A stretch of DNA of 64,000 nt, from positions 1 to 64,000 of the forward strand of contig NZ_CP046253.1 in the NCBI RefSeq assembly GCF_009720145.1. Reading direction: 5' to 3'. The translations under genes and the position numbers were made by a program. This DNA is from Sphingobium sp. CAP-1 (lineage in GTDB: Bacteria; Pseudomonadota; Alphaproteobacteria; Sphingomonadales; Sphingomonadaceae). The first letter of the stretch is position 1; every line of letters starts with the position of its first letter. Below the pieces are notes generated by a model. The model ran no database searches. It saw only the letters and a program-made list of their open reading frames with translations, and was not told the DNA's origin. Positions 8,409-16,176 of the stretch are shown here, in pieces.

Positions 8409-9488
8409 ATGTCCGATCCCCATGCCGCCACCGACGCGCGTACCGCTCCAGTCGCTGTCTGGCAGATACTGGAAAAGCTCAAAGGCCAGGATTTGGCCGA
8501 CTGGCGTCTGGCCGAGGTAAAGGGTCGCGCCTCGATCGAGGAACGCAATCTGGATGTCGGCATTCCCTTCGGCTGGTATCCGATCCTGCTGTCGTCCGAA
8601 CTGGCCGTGGGAGAGGTCCAGCCGCTGCGCTATTTCTCGAAGGATCTGGCAATCTGGCGCGGCGAGGATGGCAAGGTCCGAATGCTCGACGCCTATTGCA
8701 AGCATCTGGGCGCGCATATGGGCCATGGCGGTAAGGTGCATGGCAATCTTCTGGAATGTCCTTTCCACGCCTGGCGCTATGACGGGGATGAGGCGGTGGT
8801 GAAGGACGTGCCCTATGCCCGCAACGTGCCACCGCAGGTGAAGCGCAAATGCACCCGCAACTGGCACATCACCGAGGCCAATCGCTGGATCTGGGCCTGG
8901 TATCACCCGGAGGATGCGGCGCCGTTGTTCGAGGTCGCGGTGCTGCCGGAAGCAACCGATCCCGAATGGACCGATTATGAGGTCCATGAATGGAATGTCT
9001 GGGGATCGATTCAGAATATGGCCGAAAATGGCGTGGATGTCGCCCATTTCCGCTATATTCACGGCACCGCCAATGTGCCGCTGGGCGAACTGCGTTGGGG
9101 CGAATGGGGGCGCGGCGCGGATGTCCGGGCGAAGATGGGCACGCCCTGGGGTGAAGTGGACGGCCTTATCAGCTATGACACTATGGGGCCGGGGCAAAGC
9201 TGGACGCGCTTCACCGGCATTTCTGAAACATTGCTGGTCGCCTGCCTCGCGCCGGTCGAACTGGATCATGTCCATGTCCGTTTCTGCTTTACCCAGCCCA
9301 GGGCGCAGGCGCAGGGCGAGCGCGCCGGTGTTGCCAAGGCGATCATTCGCGACATCTGCAAGCAGTTCGATCAGGACAAGGTCGTGTGGGACCGGCAGAA
9401 ATTCGAGCCCAATCCGATCATCTGCGACGGCGATGGTCCGATCCCGCAGTTCCGTAAATATTATTCGCGCTATTATGTGCAGGGATAA
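8409..9488 (+). CDS. Rieske [2Fe-2S] non-heme iron oxygenase, KshA-like
   Basis: This is a 359-residue oxygenase component. The Rieske cluster ligands are C97-K-H99 and C117-P-F-H120, separated by 17 residues as in the KshA/CAO-type monooxygenase branch. The catalytic domain shows NGVDVAHFRYIHG near residues 205-217, which supplies the bridging Asp and Fe-binding His residues. ATG 8409 follows a GGAGAG site, 16 bp after the amidohydrolase-like gene. It would hydroxylate an alicyclic, steroid-like or aromatic substrate using electrons from a separate reductase. No ferredoxin or reductase gene lies in this cluster. Similarity to 3-ketosteroid 9-alpha-hydroxylase is by motif style only. Confidence 0.85.
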   Translation: MSDPHAATDARTAPVAVWQILEKLKGQDLADWRLAEVKGRASIEERNLDVGIPFGWYPILLSSELAVGEVQPLRYFSKDLAIWRGEDGKVRMLDAYCKHLGAHMGHGGKVHGNLLECPFHAWRYDGDEAVVKDVPYARNVPPQVKRKCTRNWHITEANRWIWAWYHPEDAAPLFEVAVLPEATDPEWTDYEVHEWNVWGSIQNMAENGVDVAHFRYIHGTANVPLGELRWGEWGRGADVRAKMGTPWGEVDGLISYDTMGPGQSWTRFTGISETLLVACLAPVELDHVHVRFCFTQPRAQAQGERAGVAKAIIRDICKQFDQDKVVWDRQKFEPNPIICDGDGPIPQFRKYYSRYYVQG

Positions 9489-9500
9489 GGATCAGGGGTG

Positions 9501-11021
9501 ATGGCAGAGGAAGCAGGCGTTTCCCGCCGCGATGTGGTTGCCGGCGCGGCGGCACTGATCGGGGCGGCGCGTGTCACGGCCGCCGCCGCGGCGGTGCGCA
9601 GTGATACGCTCGACGCTCATGACGCCATGGGCCTCGCCGAATTGGTCCGCAAGAAGCAGGTGTCCGCCGGCGAATTGCTGGCATCGGCTATAGCTAAAGC
9701 GGAGGTGCTCAATCCGCGCTTCAACTTCCTTGCCCAGAAACATTATGATTATGGTCGTGCCGCGATCGCAAGGGGCTTGCCCCAGGGGCCGTTCAGCGGC
9801 GTGCCGTGGCTGCTCAAGGATCTGAACACCTATGTTGCGGGCCTGCCGACCGAAAATGGCAGCCGCTTCTTCAGGGGGTACAAGCCTGAGGTCACGTCTG
9901 AACTGGTCCGGCGGATCGAGAAGGCCGGCTTCGTCATCTTCGGCAAGACCACGGTGCCCGAACTGGGGCTGAGCGGCACGACCGAGAACAAGTTGACCGG
10001 CGATACGCGCAACCCCTGGAATCCCGCGCATATCACCGGCGGGTCGTCGGGCGGCGCAGCGGCGGCGGTGGCGGCCGGCGTGCTGCCTGCGGCCCATGCG
10101 ACCGACGGCGGCGGCTCGATCCGCATACCGGCCTCCTGCTGCGGGCTGTTCGGGTTGAAGCCCAGCCGGGGCCGCGTGCCCATGGGACCGCCGCGCACCG
10201 AAGGCTGGGGCGGGCTGTCGGTCCATCATGCCGTGACGCGCAGCGTGCGCGATTCCGCGGCGATCCTGGACGCGACCCACGGTGTCGAGCCGGGCAGCCG
10301 CTATGGTGCGCCGACGCCCGCCGACAGCTTTCTGGCACAGGTCGGCAAAGCGCCTGGCAGATTGCGCGTCGCGTTGATGCTGACCCCGGCATCGGGGTCA
10401 TCCGTCGATCCCGAATGTGTCGAGGCCGCCAGGGCAGCCGCCCGGCTCTGCGAGAGTCTGGGCCATCATGTCGAAGAAGCGGCGCCCCGGCTGGACATGG
10501 CCGCGCTGGGCGCGGCCAGCTTCGTGCTGATCGCGTCCAATGTCGCGGCGGACATGCTCGATCGCGCCAGGGCCACCGGACAGGCGATCGGCCCCGATGT
10601 GCTGGAACCGATCACGCTCGGCTTCGTGGCCTATGGTCAGAAAACCAGCGGCATGGATGTCGCCCGCGCGAACAGTGCGCTTCAGGCCGGGGCGCTGGCC
10701 ATGGCGCAGTTCATGGCCAGCTATGATGTGATCCTGTCGCCGACATTGGCGGCGCCGCCGCTGGAACTGGGGCGGATCAACCTGACGCCCGACACCGATT
10801 TCGCGCATTGGGGGGAACGGGCGGCAACCTTCTCGCCCTTTACCCAGATCGCCAACCTGACCGGCCAGCCCGCCATGTCGGTGCCGCTCGGCATGGCGAA
10901 AAATGGCCTGCCTATCGGTGTGATGTTCATGGGGCGCTATGGCGACGAAGCGACATTGCTGCGTCTTGCCGCCCAGTTGGAGATGGCTGCGCCGTGGAAG
11001 AACCGGCAGCCACAGGTTTAG
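9501..11021 (+). CDS. Amidase-signature family enzyme with Tat-like leader
   Basis: This 506-residue amidase has the Ser-cisSer-Lys triad visible. The Lys is in WLLKDL near residue 112, and the Ser cluster is in GGSSGGAAAAVAAG and DGGGSIRIPASC, around residues 180-210. The N terminus reads VSRRDVVAGAAALIGAA, a twin-arginine-type leader followed by an Ala-rich stretch, so the enzyme may be exported to the periplasm. ATG 9501 follows AGGGG and lies 12 bp after the Rieske gene. It hydrolyses an amide or possibly an ester bond. Its presence in the operon suggests the natural substrate may be a conjugate. Substrate identity is not evident. Confidence 0.85.
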   Translation: MAEEAGVSRRDVVAGAAALIGAARVTAAAAAVRSDTLDAHDAMGLAELVRKKQVSAGELLASAIAKAEVLNPRFNFLAQKHYDYGRAAIARGLPQGPFSGVPWLLKDLNTYVAGLPTENGSRFFRGYKPEVTSELVRRIEKAGFVIFGKTTVPELGLSGTTENKLTGDTRNPWNPAHITGGSSGGAAAAVAAGVLPAAHATDGGGSIRIPASCCGLFGLKPSRGRVPMGPPRTEGWGGLSVHHAVTRSVRDSAAILDATHGVEPGSRYGAPTPADSFLAQVGKAPGRLRVALMLTPASGSSVDPECVEAARAAARLCESLGHHVEEAAPRLDMAALGAASFVLIASNVAADMLDRARATGQAIGPDVLEPITLGFVAYGQKTSGMDVARANSALQAGALAMAQFMASYDVILSPTLAAPPLELGRINLTPDTDFAHWGERAATFSPFTQIANLTGQPAMSVPLGMAKNGLPIGVMFMGRYGDEATLLRLAAQLEMAAPWKNRQPQV

Positions 11022-11039
11022 CAATTGCGGGAGAATATG

Positions 11040-11798
11040 ATGCGGGGATTGTCAGGCAAGACGGGGATCGTCGCGGGCGGCGGGCGCGGTATCGGGGCCG
11101 CGACGGCGCGGCGATTGGCGGCCGAAGGCGCCGCCGTCGTAATCGGCGATATTATGGAGGAATGGGCGGTCGATACGGCCAGGGCGATCTGCGCGGCGGG
11201 CGGCCGGGCGGTCGGCGTTCGTCTGGACGGAACCAGCGCTGCGTCGCAATCGGCCATTGTCGAAACGGCCCTGTCGCAATTTGATGGCCTCGATTTCTAC
11301 CATTCCAACCTGGCCGGCGGCACGGAGGGCGATATCGATGTGCTGAATTGTTCTGAGGAGGTGCTGGACCGCAGCTTCGCCATCAATGCGAAAAGCCATT
11401 TCCTGGCGACTCAGGCCGCTTTGCCGGTGATGATCGATCGGGGCGGCGGGGCGATGATCTACACCTCTTCGGGCGCGGCGATTTCGGGGAATCCCTTGCA
11501 GGTCGCCTATCCCATGACCAAAAATGCCCTGCACGCGCTGGTTCGCCATGTCGCGCGCAAATTCGGCAAGCAGGGCATCCGGGCCAATGGCATCTGTCCC
11601 GGCGTGGTCATGACCGAAGCGGTGGCCCAGCATCTGACTGACGACTATGTGGCGTCGGTTCTCGGTGCCCTGCCGCACCGGCGGCTTGGCAAGCCGGACG
11701 ACATTGCCGGCGCGGTCGCCTTTCTCGCGTCCGATGATGGTGAATGGGTGAATGGCCAGCTTTGGCATGTCAATGGCGGCTCGCTCCTCCGCGATTGA
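11040..11798 (+). CDS. Short-chain dehydrogenase/reductase (SDR)
   Basis: This is a 252-residue SDR. Tandem ATGs occur at 11037 and 11040; GGGAG at 11029-11033 gives better spacing to 11040. It has an AGGGRGIG cofactor loop (the first residue of TGxxxGIG is Ala), a Ser in IYTSSGAA, the catalytic YPMTK and a C-terminal WHVNGG in place of the usual VDGG. It is the last gene of the ligase/Rieske/amidase operon. It is probably an NAD(P)-dependent hydroxy-group dehydrogenase acting on the oxygenated intermediate. The substrate is unknown. Confidence 0.85.
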   Translation: MRGLSGKTGIVAGGGRGIGAATARRLAAEGAAVVIGDIMEEWAVDTARAICAAGGRAVGVRLDGTSAASQSAIVETALSQFDGLDFYHSNLAGGTEGDIDVLNCSEEVLDRSFAINAKSHFLATQAALPVMIDRGGGAMIYTSSGAAISGNPLQVAYPMTKNALHALVRHVARKFGKQGIRANGICPGVVMTEAVAQHLTDDYVASVLGALPHRRLGKPDDIAGAVAFLASDDGEWVNGQLWHVNGGSLLRD

Positions 11799-11854
11799 AG
11801 GCTTTGCCCTTTGCTGGCAAGACGAAGGCGGAATGAATGGGGATGTGACATTGC

Positions 11855-12808
11855 ATGAGTGAGAGTTTCTCGATCGACGAAACCGACCGCAGGATCATCG
11901 AGCAACTGCGCAAAAATGGTCGAGCGACAAATCAGCAGATCGCCGAAGCCCTGGATCTGATCGCTCCCACCGTGTCCGCCCGCATCCGCCGGATGGAGGA
12001 GGCGGACATGCTGCGGGTCATTGCCGTGTCCGATTTCGCCGTGCATGGCTATAATGTCATCATCCAGATGGCGGTGGATGTGCATGGCCGTCCCGCTTCC
12101 GAAGTCGTGAACGAACTGGCGACCTTTCCAGAGGTATTCGCCGCCTATCTGGTTACCGGCCGACACGATATCGACCTCATCATCGTTTTGCGCGATATGG
12201 AGGAACTGGGGTCGCTCATCATCGAAAAATTGTCGCAGGTGCGGGGCGTGCGCGCGATGAGACCCGCTGTCGCGCTGGAATATCAATATGGTCATGCGGC
12301 GCTGGAATATGGCCGCCCGCGTGTGGTGAGGCCCGATGTCGATGATCTGGACCGCCAGTTGATCGCCATATTGGCGGAGGATGCCCGTGTTTCCAACCGC
12401 AAGATCGCTGCCGATCTTGGCGTCAATGAAGGCACGATCCGCGGACGGATAAAGCGGTTGCAGCAGGACGGGATGATCGCTTTCACCGCGCTGACCAGTC
12501 CCAAGATGGAAAGCGCCACCAAGGTCGCCTTCATCAATATTCAGGCCGATGTCGACAATGTTCGGGACATTGCGCGCAGGATCGCCGAATTGCCGATGGT
12601 CAACACCGTGATGATCATGCTCGGCCAGTTCAATATCCTGACCTTCTGCCTGTTCAAGGATCTCGACAAGTTGCACATGCTGGCATCCGAAGAGATTCTG
12701 GCGGTCGAGGGCGTCCATCATATCGAAACCTCGATCGCGGTTAAGACCATCAAATTTAATCCGCGCGTTGTGCGGATCACCGAGACGCCCAGAAACGACG
12801 ACGCCTGA
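11855..12808 (+). CDS. Tandem-domain Lrp/AsnC-family transcriptional regulator
   Basis: This 317-residue protein contains two consecutive Lrp/AsnC units. Unit 1 has an HTH near residues 8-60 (DETDRRIIEQLRKNGRATNQ) and an alpha-beta RAM domain to about 150. Unit 2 repeats with DDLDRQLIAILAEDARVSNR near residues 163-185 and a second RAM domain ending near 305. A usual Lrp protein has only one HTH and one RAM domain (about 150 residues). It lies between the ligase operon and the acyl-CoA dehydrogenase operon, making it the likely local regulator. Ligand and operator are unknown; the repeated AT-rich words at 4493, 5481, 5659 and 12886-12921 are candidates. Confidence 0.88.
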   Translation: MSESFSIDETDRRIIEQLRKNGRATNQQIAEALDLIAPTVSARIRRMEEADMLRVIAVSDFAVHGYNVIIQMAVDVHGRPASEVVNELATFPEVFAAYLVTGRHDIDLIIVLRDMEELGSLIIEKLSQVRGVRAMRPAVALEYQYGHAALEYGRPRVVRPDVDDLDRQLIAILAEDARVSNRKIAADLGVNEGTIRGRIKRLQQDGMIAFTALTSPKMESATKVAFINIQADVDNVRDIARRIAELPMVNTVMIMLGQFNILTFCLFKDLDKLHMLASEEILAVEGVHHIETSIAVKTIKFNPRVVRITETPRNDDA

Positions 12809-13071
12809 CCGCAGGCTTCTGCCGACTGCATAGCCGTCGCGCCGCCTGCCTGCGCGGCTGGAGCTGTCCGCGTTCTTAATATGATATATTCGGAAAATAA
12901 TAATGATAAAAATACGCATATAGCGGGTTGAAGAGGATATTTTCAGGGTATAGTGTTATTTTCATCGGCAAGAATTGCTGCAAAGAGATTCGCCGGGCGA
13001 TCTAAGGCTGCGTGGAGAAGGGGAACCGGCTTGCCGCGCAAGATCGCTGCCGCATTTTGAGGACTTGGCTG
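12809..13071. promoter_or_regulatory. AT-rich upstream region of the acyl-CoA dehydrogenase operon
   Basis: This 263-bp non-coding region has an AT-rich core. It contains TTCGGAAAATAATAATG at about 12889-12905, resembling the GCGGAAAAATAATG word at 5662-5675. It also has AAAAATACGCATAT at 12908-12921, a 13/14 match to 5481-5494. It probably holds the promoter and operator of the downstream operon. No gene was seen. Confidence 0.45.
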
Positions 13072-14130
13072 ATGGAATTTGCATTTAACGACGACCAGCA
13101 GATGATCGCGGAGACGGCGCGCGCCTTTTTCGACGAAAATGCGACGAGCGAACGAACCCGTCGCGCCATGGCTGGCGATGGCATCGACCATGAACTCTGG
13201 GTGGCTTTCTGTCAGGAACTGGCCCTGTCGGGCATCGGATTGCCCGAAAGCGCGGGTGGCGCCGGGCTTGGCCTTGTCGAACTGGCGATCGTAGCGGAAG
13301 CGGCGGGCGCACAGGTGGCTGCCCTGCCGATGCTGGGAAGCCTGGCACAGGCCGCGCAGGCGATTGCGGCGGGCGGTGATGAGCATCACCGTGCGGAATG
13401 GCTGCCGGCGCTGATTTCGGGCGCGAAAATTGGCGGCTATTTCCACGATGCGACCCTTAGGTCGGACGGCGACAGGCTGACCGGCGGATCGCGCTTTGTG
13501 CCGCACGGCAGTTCGGCCGACATATTTGTCGTTACCGATGCGCGGCGCCTGTGGATCGTCAGGGCCGATGCACCCGGCGTCACCGTGATGCAGCAGACGA
13601 CGATGGATCAGACCCGCCCGCTGGCGCACGTCACGCTGGACGGCGTGCAAGGGGAGCTGTTGCCCAACGCTCCGGCTGGTCTTGCGGCTGCTCATCGCGC
13701 CGCTTTCGTCATGGTTGCCGCCGAAGCGCTGGGCGGCGCGCAGGCCTGCCTTGACCGCACCGTCGCCTACGCCAGGGAACGTGTGCAGTTCGGCCGTCCG
13801 ATCGGTTCTTTTCAGGCCTACAAGCATCGCCTTGCCGACATGATGGTTGAGATCGAACAGGCCCGCTCCGCCGTCTACTGGGCGGCTTGCGCCGTGGACG
13901 AACAATCGGATGAAGCCGCCATGGCGGTCCATGCGGCCAAGAGCTTCGCCGCCGATACCTATTTCCGCTGCGCGGGCGACATGATCCAGTTGCATGGCGG
14001 CATCGGCTTCACCTGGGAACATGACGCCCATCTCTATTTCAAGCGTGCCCGCGCGCTTCAGACGATGCTTGGCAATGGCAACTGGCACCGCGAACAAATT
14101 GCCACGATGATTTTGGGAGAGGCAGCATGA
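13072..14130 (+). CDS. Acyl-CoA dehydrogenase (first of an adjacent pair)
   Basis: This is a 352-residue FAD-dependent acyl-CoA dehydrogenase. ATG 13072 is preceded by GAGGA at 13060-13063. It has the N-terminal helical start (EFAFNDDQQMIAETARAFF), an abbreviated middle domain and a C-terminal segment with RVQFGRPIGSFQAYKHRLADM and LHGGIGFTWEHDAHLYFKRA. At 352 residues it is slightly shorter than the usual 380. Its stop overlaps the next dehydrogenase start (ATGA). Adjacent pairs of this sort often form heteromeric enzymes in steroid and branched-acid side-chain degradation; that is inferred from layout. Confidence 0.88.
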   Translation: MEFAFNDDQQMIAETARAFFDENATSERTRRAMAGDGIDHELWVAFCQELALSGIGLPESAGGAGLGLVELAIVAEAAGAQVAALPMLGSLAQAAQAIAAGGDEHHRAEWLPALISGAKIGGYFHDATLRSDGDRLTGGSRFVPHGSSADIFVVTDARRLWIVRADAPGVTVMQQTTMDQTRPLAHVTLDGVQGELLPNAPAGLAAAHRAAFVMVAAEALGGAQACLDRTVAYARERVQFGRPIGSFQAYKHRLADMMVEIEQARSAVYWAACAVDEQSDEAAMAVHAAKSFAADTYFRCAGDMIQLHGGIGFTWEHDAHLYFKRARALQTMLGNGNWHREQIATMILGEAA

Positions 14131-15300
14131 AGCTGGGTTTTTTCGGCCGGGGACGAACTGTTCCGGCAGGAATGCGCCGACTGGCTGAACGGTCAGATGG
14201 CTGGCGAATTTCGCGATATCAAGGGCGTCGCGAAGCTGACCGGCAGTCCCGAACGCCGCAAGGAATGGGAACAGCAGCTCGCCGCGCACCGCTGGTCCTG
14301 CATCGGCTGGCCGTCGCAATGGGGCGGGCGCGATGCGACGCTGGCGCAACAGGTGATTTTTGCCGAGGAATATGCCCGTGCGGGCGTGCCGGGCCGGGTC
14401 AATCACATCGGCGTCGAACTGGCCGGGCCGACCATTCTGACCTTCGGCACGGAAGAACAGAAGCAGCGTTTCCTGCCCGGTATCGCGGCCGGCACGACCA
14501 TCTTCTGTCAGGGTTTTTCCGAACCCAATGCCGGATCGGATCTTGCCAGCGTGCGGACCAAGGCGCGGCTGGAGGGGGACGAATGGGTGGTCAACGGCCA
14601 GAAGATCTGGACCAGCCTTGCCCATATTTCCGACTGGATTTTCGTCGTCACCCGCACCGAGGAAGGGTCGCAGGGGCCAAAGGGGCTGACCTTCCTGATG
14701 ATGCCCATCGATCAGCCGGGCATTGAGATCAGGGGTATCAAGCAGATCAACGGCGATGCCGAATTCAATGAAACCTTCTTCACCGATGCCCGTTGCCCTG
14801 CGGACAGTCTGATCGGCGGAGTCGGTGACGGGTGGAAGATCGCCATGGGCCTGCTGGCCTTCGAGCGTGGCGTGTCGACGCTGGGCCAGCAGATGGGCTT
14901 CCGCAACGAACTGGACGAAATCATCGCGGCGGCCAGGGCCAATGGCGCGGCGAACGACCCGTTGATCCGTCAGCGTCTGGCGAAGGCGGAAATCGGCTTG
15001 CGACTGATGCGCTATGGCGCGATGCGGATGTTGTCGCAGACCGATCATTCGCGCATCGACGGCGCGGCGCTGACCTACAAGATCCAGTGGGCGAGTTGGC
15101 GGCGCAATCTGGGCGAACTGGCGATGGACGTGCTGGGGCAGGGGGGTGAAATCACCGACCATGCGGACTATGAATGGGATATGTTGCCCAATCTCTTCCT
15201 CTTCTCGCGCGCCGACACCATCTATGGCGGCACCAATCAGATTCAGCGCAACCTGATCGCCGAGCGTGGTTTGGGTATGCCGCGCGAACCCAGGGGGTGA
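14127..15300 (+). CDS. Acyl-CoA dehydrogenase with apparent +1 frameshift near the 5' end
   Basis: The main frame from an internal ATG at 14197 encodes a 367-residue acyl-CoA dehydrogenase with FCQGFSEPNAGSDLASVRT, NGQKIWTS and a C-terminal YGGTNQIQRNLIAERGLG. The natural start appears to be ATG 14127, overlapping the upstream stop, but that frame diverges at a run of six T (14138-14143). With five T it would read MKLGFSAGDELFRQECADWL and run straight into the main frame, restoring a normal N-terminal helix. As given, only the shorter product from 14197 (no obvious ribosome site) or a slipped ribosome would work. The cause may be a sequencing error, a real mutation or slippage. Confidence 0.8.
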
Positions 15301-15737
15301 GCGCGGCGATGGATGGCGGCGATGATCCCTTCGAACGGTTGAAGAACCTGCCGTCGACGGGGCATCATGCCATGCTGGGCATCCACCATGTCGCTGACGG
15401 GGCGGACTGGGTCGAACTGGCCTGTCCCTTCAATCCGGCCTTTTTCATCGACACGGACCAGCCAATGGTTTCGTCCGGCCCGATCGTCTCGCTGATCGAT
15501 GCCGCGGCCGGGGCTGCCATCATTGCCCGGACACGGCAATGGCGGCCGATGGCGACGCTCGACCTGCGCGTCGATTATATGCGCGCCGCCCGTGGTGGTC
15601 GGACCCTGCACGCCCGCGCGACCTGCTATCATCTGACATCCAGGGTCGCTTTCACGCGCTGTTCTGTGCATGACGGCGATCCGGGCTATCCCGTCGCCTT
15701 TTCCAGCGCCAGCTTCTTCTTTACGGCCGATCCATGA
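15297..15737 (+). CDS. Hotdog-fold PaaI-type thioesterase
   Basis: This 146-residue protein is read from GTG 15297, whose codon overlaps the previous stop (GTGA), after AGGGG. An ATG at 15309 is an alternative. The hotdog core is seen in GPIVSLIDAAAGAAI (central helix with its Asp) and MATLDLRVDYMRAARGG, typical of PaaI/4HBT acyl-CoA thioesterases. It is followed by a second thioesterase with an ATGA overlap. It probably releases acids or recycles CoA from pathway intermediates. The substrate is unknown. Confidence 0.8.
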   Translation: MSAAMDGGDDPFERLKNLPSTGHHAMLGIHHVADGADWVELACPFNPAFFIDTDQPMVSSGPIVSLIDAAAGAAIIARTRQWRPMATLDLRVDYMRAARGGRTLHARATCYHLTSRVAFTRCSVHDGDPGYPVAFSSASFFFTADP

Positions 15738-16111
15738 TCGAAACGACACCTTATGGACGGATGCTTGGCCTTCGGACAATGACCAGCGCGCCCGGCACGG
15801 CGATGCTGATGATGCCCGTATCCCCCGATCTGGAAGGCCGGCAGGGGTTCCTTTACGGCGGGGTCATTGCCAGCCTGCTTGAACTGACCTGCCTCGCCGC
15901 AGCCGTCCGGGAATTGGGCGATCTTGATCGTCGCCCTCGGCCTATCAACATGTCGCTGGATTTTCTGCGGGGTGGGCATATGATCGACACCTATGCCGAG
16001 GCGCGGATCATTCGTCTGGGCAAGCATGTCGCCAATGCCGAGGCTATCTGCTGGCAGGGCGATCGCGAAAGGCCGATCGCATCGGGACGGGTGCATCTGC
16101 TCATGGATTGA
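15734..16111 (+). CDS. Hotdog-fold PaaI-type thioesterase (second copy)
   Basis: This 125-residue protein has a start that overlaps the stop of the preceding thioesterase (ATGA). The hotdog signature is GFLYGGVIASLLELTCLAAA followed by PINMSLDFLRGG. It is divergent in sequence from its neighbour, so the two may form a heteromer or act on different CoA esters. It is the last gene of the acyl-CoA dehydrogenase operon and is convergent with the glycosyltransferase gene 65 bp away. Confidence 0.8.
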   Translation: MIETTPYGRMLGLRTMTSAPGTAMLMMPVSPDLEGRQGFLYGGVIASLLELTCLAAAVRELGDLDRRPRPINMSLDFLRGGHMIDTYAEARIIRLGKHVANAEAICWQGDRERPIASGRVHLLMD

Positions 16112-16176
16112 TCCGTTCCGGCAGACCATCAGCACAATGTCCAGCCCGGAGCGGCGCCCGCCGGTGCGCGTCGTCG

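Noticed and set aside
14127..14726. 199-aa open frame from the natural acyl-CoA dehydrogenase start
   Set aside because: After the six-T run it leaves the dehydrogenase frame and becomes Arg-rich shadow sequence; treated as the frameshifted product rather than a separate gene.
12943..15162. 739-aa open frame on the minus strand
   Set aside because: It lies antisense to two acyl-CoA dehydrogenases with clear motifs; the composition is shadow-like.
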